Below, piece after piece: positions 14,529-20,432 of a stretch of 22,987 nucleotides of DNA. Source of the stretch: VAZQ01 sp040510075 (GTDB lineage Bacteria; Pseudomonadota; Alphaproteobacteria; Rhizobiales; Xanthobacteraceae); the NCBI GenBank assembly GCA_040510075.1, contig JBEVJT010000258.1, forward strand, positions 1 through 22,987. The letters are read 5' to 3'. The translations under genes were made by a program, and so were the position numbers. Below the pieces are notes generated by a model that ran no database searches, was not told where the DNA came from, and worked only from the letters and a program-made list of their open reading frames with translations. Numbering within the stretch: the stretch's first letter is position 1; every line of letters begins with the position of its first letter.

Positions 14529-15484
14529 GCTGTGCCGCTCATGCGCACGTGCGCTGTTGCCCTGCCCGATTTCTTTGCAAGGCGGCGCAGGGTTGCTGCC
14601 TGCCTGGTTCTTTGCTGCTTGTGAAGCCGCGGTTTGGCGGCTTTCTGCCTGTTTTCAAGGATTATGTGCCCAACCGCAGTATTGGAAGCCGGCACCGTAT
14701 AGAACCGATAGACCTCCTCCACCTGATCATCGAGCGCGCCGCGCATGATCAGCCACATCACCATTTCGATGCCCTCGGCGCCGGCCTCGCGCATGTAGTC
14801 GACGTGCGGAATACGCGCGAGCTTGCTGGGATTTTTCACGAGATTGTCAAGAAAAGCCGTGTCGAACTTGCTGTTGATCAGGCCGGCGCGCGGCCCCGAA
14901 ATCTGGTGCGACATGCCGCCCGTCCCGAACATCACCACGCGCAAGTCCTCCGGGTAGGACGCAATCGCCTTGCGGATCGCCTTGCCCAGCATGAAGCAGC
15001 GGTGTCCCGTGGGCGGCGGATACATCACCACGTTCACCGCGAGCGGAATGATCGGACACGGCCATTTCTTGGGCGAACCGAACAACAGATTGAGCGGAAC
15101 GGTGAGGCCGTGATCCACCGCCATCTTGTTCACGATGGTGAGATCGAATTCGTCGAGAATGACCGACTGGGCGATGTGCGACGCAAGCTCGGGATGCCCC
15201 TTTACCACCGGGACGGGACGCGGCCCCCAGCCTTCATCGGCGGGCGGAAATTCAGCGGCACAGCCCAGCGCAAAGGTGGGGATCATCTCGACGGAGAAGG
15301 CGGAGGCGTGATCGTTGTACACGACGATGGCCACGTCGGGCTTGGCCTTCGCCATCCACTCCTTGGACTTCTCGAAGCCTGAGAAGACCCGCTGCCAGTA
15401 CGGCTCCTCGGTCTTTTTGTTGTCGATCGCCGCCCCGATCGCGGGCACGTGCGACGATGCCACCCCTGCAATGATCCTAGCCAC
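14525..15484 (-). CDS. ligB: Protocatechuate 4,5-dioxygenase beta (catalytic) subunit LigB
   Basis: LigB is the Fe(II) extradiol subunit that opens protocatechuate between C4 and C5 with O2. In this 319-residue protein the iron ligands His12 (GVASSHVPAIG), His59 (YNDHASAF) and Glu240 (AEGIEMVMW), and the catalytic His193 (GTGGMSHQ), are all present, two residues before the Sphingobium numbering for the last three. Other landmarks are PADEGWGPRPVP, GHPELA.HIAQS, NVVMYPPP and WLIMRGAL. I start it at GTG 15484 (GAGG about 8 bases upstream), since MARIIAGVASSHVPA is the family N-terminus. It overlaps the ligA stop by 8 bases. Unusually, the last 42 residues (278-319) form a basic tail with 13 Lys/Arg and no acid, longer than the usual end. 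The frame is open upstream into ligA's tail. Confidence 0.95.
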   Translation of the reverse strand: MARIIAGVASSHVPAIGAAIDNKKTEEPYWQRVFSGFEKSKEWMAKAKPDVAIVVYNDHASAFSVEMIPTFALGCAAEFPPADEGWGPRPVPVVKGHPELASHIAQSVILDEFDLTIVNKMAVDHGLTVPLNLLFGSPKKWPCPIIPLAVNVVMYPPPTGHRCFMLGKAIRKAIASYPEDLRVVMFGTGGMSHQISGPRAGLINSKFDTAFLDNLVKNPSKLARIPHVDYMREAGAEGIEMVMWLIMRGALDDQVEEVYRFYTVPASNTAVGHIILENRQKAAKPRLHKQQRTRQAATLRRLAKKSGRATAHVRMSGTA

Positions 15485-15935
15485 GTTTGGACCTCGCTTT
15501 GCTGCGCGTTTTCGACTTCGGCTTCGCTTTTTTTGGCGGCTTGTCGCGCGCCGATTTGCTGCGATTGCCTTCGATCGACCGCCCGCCGGCAAGCATCATT
15601 TGTGCGTAATCCTGCTGGGTCGACCCCGTCATCAGCGCCGCGAGGTGCTGGAAGGATTGCCCGTCGGTCGCTCCGAGCTTCGCAAGGAAATAAATATTTC
15701 CGCCGAGCTCCAGCAGGCGGTTGTAGTCACGTTTGAGAATGGCGTCGCGCTGCTCCCCGCTGAGCGGGTAAGCCGCGAGATAACCCGCCTCGTCTGCCTT
15801 AAAAGCCTTGCGGTTGTCTTCCTTCATCAGCGACATGCAGAACATGTTGACTCCGTATCCCTGGCGCGAGCGCTCGGCATCGAAGACGAAGGTGCCGGGA
15901 ATGTCGTCATAGTCATGCGCCTGTCGTGCCATCAT
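15477..15935 (-). CDS. ligA: Protocatechuate 4,5-dioxygenase alpha subunit LigA
   Basis: LigA is the small subunit that caps the active site of LigB; with it, it forms protocatechuate 4,5-dioxygenase. The 152-residue protein has the family patterns DDIPGTFVFDAERSRQGYG, MSLMKEDNRKAFKADE, DYNRLLELGGNIYFLAKL, TDGQSFQ and MTGSTQQDYAQMMLAGGRS. The usual family protein ends soon after the last motif (about residue 123). Here residues 124-152 add a tail of alternating Lys/Arg, Ser, Pro and Ala with 14 basic residues of 29. Its coding sequence includes an A7 tract (T7 on the + strand at 15528-15534). ATG 15935 has GGAG a few bases upstream; a second ATG follows directly. The stop overlaps ligB by 8 bases. 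Upstream lies the 173-bp inverted-repeat element, then ligI. Confidence 0.92.
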   Translation of the reverse strand: MMARQAHDYDDIPGTFVFDAERSRQGYGVNMFCMSLMKEDNRKAFKADEAGYLAAYPLSGEQRDAILKRDYNRLLELGGNIYFLAKLGATDGQSFQHLAALMTGSTQQDYAQMMLAGGRSIEGNRSKSARDKPPKKAKPKSKTRSKARSKRG

Positions 15936-15970
15936 CCGTCTCCGGTTGAAGAACGAAGTTATCGCATTTT

Positions 15971-16143
15971 CGGTAGGGTGGGCAAAGGCGTGTCAGCTCT
16001 ACCGTTCGGCGGCCAAATATAGTCCAATCCGCGCCGTGCCCACCCGGAATTTGCCTTACGCGCAGCGGAGCGCGTGCGCATGGCGTGCACACGATTTTGA
16101 GCACGCGGCAAAGCTCGGGCCTGCGCCTTTGCGCACCCTACGG
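15971..16143. repeat. 173-bp element with 20-bp inverted ends (MITE-like), upstream of ligA
   Basis: The ends CGGTAGGGTGGGCAAAGGCG (15971-15990) and, read in reverse from 16143-16124, CCGTAGGGTGCGCAAAGGCG agree at 18 of 20 bases. An internal segment at 16031-16045 (GCGCCGTGCCCACCC) is a further inverted partner of the left end, so it may be two smaller units. The GTAGGGTG.GCAAAGGCG...GTGCCCACC pattern is, to my knowledge, a common intergenic repeat of proteobacteria. It fills most of the 243-base gap between ligI and ligA, where the ligABC promoter or ribosome access would be affected. No ORF inside is believable. Confidence 0.75.
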
Positions 16144-16178
16144 CTTCAAATGGACCAATACTTGCGGATTCTACGCGG

Positions 16179-17054
16179 TTAGCTCCAGTAGAGCCGAATG
16201 GGATTGTCAACCAGCAGCGCCTGCTGTGAGCTTGCGCTCGGCGCTATGCGCGGGATGTAGTCGACGAGGAGGCCGTCGTCGGGGGCTTCCTTTTTCATAT
16301 TGGGGTGCGGCCAGTCGGTACCCCAGAGAACGCGGTCGGGAAAACGCTCCACCAGCGCGCGCCCGAACGGCACGACATCGTCATAGGGCGGTCCCATGCG
16401 CGTCATGCGCTCCGGGCACGTCACCTTGACCCAGAAGTTTTGATGCGTCTCGAGCAACCGGTGGAAACGCCGGTTTTCCGAATGATCGACACCTTTGCTG
16501 ACGTCCGGCGTCCCCATGTGATCGATCACCACCGTCGTTGGGAGGGACGTGAAGAACGCCTCGAGCTCCGGCAGGTCGCCCATCTCGAAATAGACAACGA
16601 TATGCCAATCAAGCGGGGCAATCCTCTTGGCAATCCGGGTGAGTACGTCGCGTGGGGTAAAATCGACGAGCCGCTTGATAAAATTGAAACGCACGCCTTT
16701 CACGCCGGCGCGGTTCATCCAGTCCAGCTCGTTGTCGGTGACCTCTTCGTCCACGAAGGCGACGCCTTTCGCCCTGCCGTTTGCGCTGTCGAGCGCGTCA
16801 ACCATGGCGCGGTTGTCCTTGCTGTGGCAGCTCGCCTGCACGATGACGTTCTTGTCGAGCCCGAGGAAATCGCGCACTTCGAACAGCTTTTCCTTGGGCG
16901 CATCGCATGGCGTGTATTTGCGCTCCGGCGCATAGGGAAACCTGTTCTCGGGCCCGAATACGTGACAGTGCGCATCGACCGCGCCGGGCGGCGGCCGGTA
17001 ATGCGGCTTTGAGGGATTGGGGTGAAACGGAATGTAGCCTTCGCTCATCGGCAT
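16179..17054 (-). CDS. ligI: 2-pyrone-4,6-dicarboxylate lactonase LigI
   Basis: LigI hydrolyses 2-pyrone-4,6-dicarboxylate, the LigC product, to oxalomesaconate. The 291-residue protein belongs to the amidohydrolase superfamily. It starts with PSKPHYRPPPGAVDAHCHVFGP (His29 and His31), then has NVIVQASCHSKDN, GVRFNFIKRLVD (Arg122 and Arg128, matching the two substrate-binding arginines near 124/130 in Sphingobium LigI), VIDHMGTPDV (His179), VKVTCPERM and WGTDWPHPN (Asp247, matching the catalytic Asp248), ending LVDNPIRLYWS. Sphingobium LigI is a metal-independent member. The first in-frame start is TTG 17060, then ATG 17054 and ATG 17048; I chose 17054, but none has a strong ribosome site. It lies 243 bases before ligA across a repeat element, and 86 bases after the unknown protein. 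Confidence 0.93.
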   Translation of the reverse strand: MPMSEGYIPFHPNPSKPHYRPPPGAVDAHCHVFGPENRFPYAPERKYTPCDAPKEKLFEVRDFLGLDKNVIVQASCHSKDNRAMVDALDSANGRAKGVAFVDEEVTDNELDWMNRAGVKGVRFNFIKRLVDFTPRDVLTRIAKRIAPLDWHIVVYFEMGDLPELEAFFTSLPTTVVIDHMGTPDVSKGVDHSENRRFHRLLETHQNFWVKVTCPERMTRMGPPYDDVVPFGRALVERFPDRVLWGTDWPHPNMKKEAPDDGLLVDYIPRIAPSASSQQALLVDNPIRLYWS

Positions 17055-17140
17055 GACCAAACTCGACTAATGGCAGGGTACGGGGCGGTCAACGTCGTCC
17101 CTCTGCACCGCATGTTCAAGGATGCCGGGCGCGGACCGCT

Positions 17141-17656
17141 TCAAATTTTTCGGCTGTCATAGGCCCAGTGCAGCAACGCCTGGCGCTGACGCGGACGACA
17201 CCCTGGATCGCCGGGTTCGCAATGACGTCTGATCTGCGCAATGTGGCGCCGGATCGCTTTCCAACGTTTTATCTGCCGTGCATCCTCTTCCGGCATGCGG
17301 CGGCCCATGTAATAGCGGCAGTACCATTGGAACCAACCACGTGGGTCGTTGGGATGGATCCAGCCTTTTACGCACCAGACTGAGAGCGGCTGGCTCGCAT
17401 CTACGCCAAAATAGTTCAACGAGCAGTCGCGGCCGGACGGCGAGAGCCGCGCCCGCGCGAACCAGCTGGCTGGGAACTCCTTGCGACAGTCGGTCATGTA
17501 CTTGCCGCAAAATACCCCGAGTGCGAGCATCTCTTTCGGCGTGAGCTCCGGTTGAAAGTCGGCATCGAAATTGCGCCCGGTCGGAGCAGTACGGGCGTAA
17601 CGATACCCGCGCTGCATCGTATCATTTACGGTAATGATCCTAAGACGCCTTGCCAT
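17141..17656 (-). CDS. Conserved protein of unknown function
   Basis: A 171-residue soluble protein that I cannot assign. The start at ATG 17656 gives MARRLRIITVNDTMQRGYRY and lies 16 bases after the pcaF stop; the longer start at 17719 would run into pcaF. It is rich in Trp, Tyr, Arg and Cys, with no signal peptide or membrane segment. Motif-like stretches are GRNFDADFQPELTPKEML, FCGKYMTDCRKEFPASWF, LNYFGVDASQPLSVW, GWIHPNDPRGWFQWYCRYYM, GRRMPEEDARQIKRWKAI and CRPRQRQALLHWAYDS. Cysteines recur (FCGKYMTDC, RDCS, WCVKG, WYCRY, HCEPGDPGC), but without a clear zinc-finger spacing. My impression, unchecked, is that similar hypothetical proteins exist in other bacteria. Close spacing suggests co-transcription with pcaF and perhaps the lig genes. 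Confidence 0.7.
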   Translation of the reverse strand: MARRLRIITVNDTMQRGYRYARTAPTGRNFDADFQPELTPKEMLALGVFCGKYMTDCRKEFPASWFARARLSPSGRDCSLNYFGVDASQPLSVWCVKGWIHPNDPRGWFQWYCRYYMGRRMPEEDARQIKRWKAIRRHIAQIRRHCEPGDPGCRPRQRQALLHWAYDSRKI

Positions 17657-17672
17657 GACCAGATCAAGAGAG

Positions 17673-18887
17673 CTAGACGCGCTCGAGCGCGAGCGAGACG
17701 CCCTGGCCCACGCCCACACACATGGTGGCCAAGGCGCGCTTGCCTCCCCTCTTCTCCAACCCGTGCACGGCGGTCAACGCGAGGCGGGCGCCTGACATTC
17801 CGAGCGGGTGCCCGAGCGCAATCGCGCCGCCATGCGGATTGACGTGCTCGGCAGCGTCAGGCAGGCCGAACTGCCGCAGGCAGGCGAGAACCTGCGAGGC
17901 GAACGCCTCGTTGATTTCGATTAGATCGAAGTCGCCGATCTTGAGCCCAAGGCGCGCCATGAGCTTCCGCGTCGATGGGACGGGGCCGATGCCCATGACG
18001 CGCGGCGGCACCGCGGCCGAGGCCATGCCCAGAATGCGAGCGCGCGGTGTGAGTCCGTGCTTTTTTGCCGCTTCCTCGCCCGCGAGAAGAAGCGCAGCCG
18101 CGCCGTCGTTGATCCCCGAGGCGTTTCCAGCTGTCACAGTACCAGGATTTCGGGCGAAAGGCTTGAGTTTTGCGAGCCCTTCCATGCTGGTTTGCGGCCG
18201 CGGGTGCTCGTCCTTGTCGATCTTGTGCGTGCCGCTCTTGCCGTCTGCAATTTCCACCGCCACGATTTCTTCTGAGAAATAGCGTGCGGAGCCGGCTGCG
18301 GCGGCGCGCTGCTGCGAGCGAAAGGAAAATGCATCCTGATCGGCCCGCGAGACCTGATATTCCTGCGCTACGTTTTCGCCCGTCTCCGCCATGGAGTCGG
18401 TGCCGTATTGCCCCTCGATGAGCGGATTGACGAAGCGCCAACCGAGCGTGGTGTCAACGATCTCGGCGCTGCGTTGAAACGGCTCTTTCGCTTTGCCCAT
18501 GACGAATGGCGCGCGCGTCATTGATTCGACTCCGCCCGCAATAACAAATTCGGCTTCGCCCGTACGGATCGCACGGGCGGCATCGCCGATCGCATTGAGG
18601 CCTGATGCGCACAGGCGATTGACGGTTACGCCGGGCACGGAGTCCGGAATACCGGCAAGCAGGAGCGCCATGCGTGCCACATTGCGGTTGTCCTCCCCCG
18701 CCTGGTTGGCGCAACCGAGCACGACCTCATCGAGCGCAGACCAGTCAAGCTGCGAATGGCGCAGCCGCAGCGCGCGGATCGGCACCGCCGCAAGATCATC
18801 GGTGCGGACCTGAGCCAGCGCGCCGCCATAGCGGCCGATGGGTGTGCGCACCGCGTCACATAGAAACGCTTCGCGTAGCTCGGCCAT
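17673..18887 (-). CDS. pcaF: 3-oxoadipyl-CoA thiolase (beta-ketoadipyl-CoA thiolase)
   Basis: A 404-residue thiolase that cleaves 3-oxoadipyl-CoA with CoA to succinyl-CoA and acetyl-CoA, the last step of the beta-ketoadipate pathway and also of phenylacetate breakdown. The catalytic residues are Cys93 (NRLCASGLNA), His360 (ALGHPLGMSGAR) and Cys390 (MCVGVGQG). The N-terminal AFLCDAVRTPIGRYGGALA and GCANQAGEDNRNVARMALLL, and RVMGIGPVPSTRKL, are the pattern of PcaF/PaaJ rather than generic acetoacetyl-CoA thiolases. Start ATG 18887 has GAGG about nine bases upstream. It is odd next to lig genes, since the 4,5-cleavage route does not use this step. It might instead serve a second aromatic or dicarboxylate route, or the acyl-CoA genes in this window. 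A broader 3-ketoacyl-CoA thiolase role is the alternative. Confidence 0.88.
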   Translation of the reverse strand: MAELREAFLCDAVRTPIGRYGGALAQVRTDDLAAVPIRALRLRHSQLDWSALDEVVLGCANQAGEDNRNVARMALLLAGIPDSVPGVTVNRLCASGLNAIGDAARAIRTGEAEFVIAGGVESMTRAPFVMGKAKEPFQRSAEIVDTTLGWRFVNPLIEGQYGTDSMAETGENVAQEYQVSRADQDAFSFRSQQRAAAAGSARYFSEEIVAVEIADGKSGTHKIDKDEHPRPQTSMEGLAKLKPFARNPGTVTAGNASGINDGAAALLLAGEEAAKKHGLTPRARILGMASAAVPPRVMGIGPVPSTRKLMARLGLKIGDFDLIEINEAFASQVLACLRQFGLPDAAEHVNPHGGAIALGHPLGMSGARLALTAVHGLEKRGGKRALATMCVGVGQGVSLALERV

Positions 18888-19041
18888 CGACTAAGCCTCA
18901 AATTCGGCTGGGGTCATTTACTACGTTTGCCAGTCTATCGGTGGCATCGTTGGCTGCTGCCCGTGTCCGACTAGCGGCCACCTGAGTATTTGCCGGAATT
19001 TGTTGTTCTCTGCCGCCATGGCAGCGCAGGTTGATATTGAT

Positions 19042-20085
19042 TTAATGTAGCTGCCCGGTCGTCACCGCGAATATCTCGACGGTAGCGGCCTTGCCCTTGA
19101 ACGGCACCTCGCCCAGTGCCTGCGTCGGTACGTTGTCACCGAGCGCACGTTGTGTAGCGTCATCAATCAGGATGCCGCACCCAGCCACTTTGGTGTGCGC
19201 CTCCAGCCGTGCCGCCAGGTTTACCGTATCGCCGATGCAGGTATACGTGGCGCGGTGCTGGGTTCCGGTATAACCGGCCACGACGTCGCCGGTGGCGACG
19301 CCGACGCCGATACGAATCGCCGCTTTGTCCACTGCCTTGCGCTCATGGTTGAATTGTACAATCAGCTCGACCATTTCCAGCGCTGCCGCCACAGCACTGC
19401 CAGCACAATCGTCGAGTGGGAGCGGCGCGCCAAACAGTGCCATCAGGCCGTCGCCGATCATCTGGTTCACTACGCCGCCATGGCTGCCGATGGCGTCAAA
19501 CATCAGCATGTAATACGTGTTGAGCAGATCGATCGTTTCCTCCGGCCCCTGGCTTTCGACCAGGGCCGTAAACCCGCGGATGTCGGAGAACAACACCGAC
19601 GCGTGAATGCGTTTCCCACCTAGCGCGAAGCCCGACTGCAGCATGTCATCCGCCACCTCGGATGTGACAAAGCGTCGTACCATTGCCTTCTGCTGATCGC
19701 GCAGGCGCTTCTTCTCGACACTGGCGCCGATGCGAGCTTTCAGGAGCACCTGGTTTACCGGCTTGTGCAGATAGTCCTCGGCTCCCAGGTCGATGCAGCG
19801 GACGACATTGTCCAGCCCTTCGACCGACGAGGTGACGATGACCGGCATTTCACGCAATTGTGGGTCGGCCTTGAGCTGTTCGAGCACCGCGAAACCATCG
19901 AGCTCCGGCATTTCGATGTCGAGCAACAGCAGGTCGAATGGCTCCGTTCGCAGCCTCTCTAGCGCGATGCGGCCGTTCTCGGCGAGCGAGACGCGGTGCC
20001 CCAGCAGTTCGACGCTGCGCGACAGCAGCAGGCGATTGACCTTGTTGTCGTCGGCAATCAGCACACGGGAACTATCTTCTGGCAT
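19042..20085 (-). CDS. Response regulator with class III adenylate/guanylate cyclase output
   Basis: A 347-residue protein. The receiver domain (about 6-125) has the acidic pair in LIADDNKVNR, phospho-acceptor Asp56 (LLLLDIEMPELDG) and Lys108 (YLHKPVN). A helical linker (EKKRLRDQQKAMVRRFV) joins it to a class III cyclase (about 155-340). There the metal aspartates are Asp168 (VLFSDIRGFT) and Asp212 (QMIGDGLMALFGAP), and the transition-state Asn/Arg are 289 and 293 (GDTVNLAARLE). The purine-recognition Lys position reads Gln208, and its partner is Thr282. The product is therefore cAMP or less likely cGMP. The start is ATG 20085 (a GTG immediately precedes it), overlapping the Hpt gene by 14 bases. 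It is the output end of the kinase-Hpt operon and would turn a phosphorelay signal into a cyclic nucleotide. Confidence 0.92.
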   Translation of the reverse strand: MPEDSSRVLIADDNKVNRLLLSRSVELLGHRVSLAENGRIALERLRTEPFDLLLLDIEMPELDGFAVLEQLKADPQLREMPVIVTSSVEGLDNVVRCIDLGAEDYLHKPVNQVLLKARIGASVEKKRLRDQQKAMVRRFVTSEVADDMLQSGFALGGKRIHASVLFSDIRGFTALVESQGPEETIDLLNTYYMLMFDAIGSHGGVVNQMIGDGLMALFGAPLPLDDCAGSAVAAALEMVELIVQFNHERKAVDKAAIRIGVGVATGDVVAGYTGTQHRATYTCIGDTVNLAARLEAHTKVAGCGILIDDATQRALGDNVPTQALGEVPFKGKAATVEIFAVTTGQLH

Positions 20086-20425
20086 CACGCAGCGCCTTCA
20101 ATTCGGCAGCGGCACGGGCGTATTCCGCTTCCAGCGCCGCCAAGCCGGCCGCGTCGCGGGCTGGATCAGCATCAAGTCCTTTGAGCTCGAACTCGCGCGC
20201 CAGCGTCGTCAATTTCACTGCGCCGAAGGTTCTCCCGTTGGATTTGAGCGAGTGCGCTGCGCGCCGGAAGCGTTCGGCATTGCCCTCAGTGCGGGCAGCA
20301 CGCAGCTCCGCAAGCATGCCAGGCCCCTCTTCGATGAACGTGTTAACAAGTTCGGCCATGAATTCAGCACCGGTTGTGTCCCGCAGCTCCGCGTAAACAG
20401 CCCGGTCAATGACTGATTCGTCCAT
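20072..20425 (-). CDS. Histidine phosphotransfer (Hpt) domain protein
   Basis: A 117-residue single-domain helical-bundle Hpt protein. The phosphorylatable His58 lies in FRRAAHSLKSNGRTFGA, the standard HSLKS motif. The preceding helix FMAELVNTFIEEGPGMLAEL and the later LTTLAREFELKGLD also fit. It would take a phosphoryl group from a receiver domain of the hybrid kinase and pass it to Asp56 of the cyclase response regulator. Start ATG 20425 has a strong GAGGAG about four bases upstream. The kinase gene stops 7 bases before, and its stop lies within this ribosome site. Its own end overlaps the cyclase gene by 14 bases. The three genes thus form a compact operon. Confidence 0.93.
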   Translation of the reverse strand: MDESVIDRAVYAELRDTTGAEFMAELVNTFIEEGPGMLAELRAARTEGNAERFRRAAHSLKSNGRTFGAVKLTTLAREFELKGLDADPARDAAGLAALEAEYARAAAELKALRDARR

Positions 20426-20432
20426 ATTCTCC

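Noticed and set aside
13578..14624. 348-codon + strand ORF
   Set aside because: It mirrors ligC almost exactly on the opposite strand; ligC is unmistakable and the mirror frame has no family pattern.
14498..15382. 294-codon + strand ORF
   Set aside because: Antisense to ligB, whose iron ligands and motifs are intact; His/Arg-rich shadow.
15959..16210. Short - strand ORF of 83 codons in the ligI-ligA gap
   Set aside because: It translates the inverted-repeat element and overlaps the ligI 3' end; no ribosome site.
17203..17230. REP-like fragment (GGATCGCCGGGTTCGCAATGACG) at the 3' end of the unknown protein gene
   Set aside because: It resembles the repeat arms but encodes CEPGDPGC, which reads as part of the protein's conserved-looking C-terminus, and it lacks a matching second arm.
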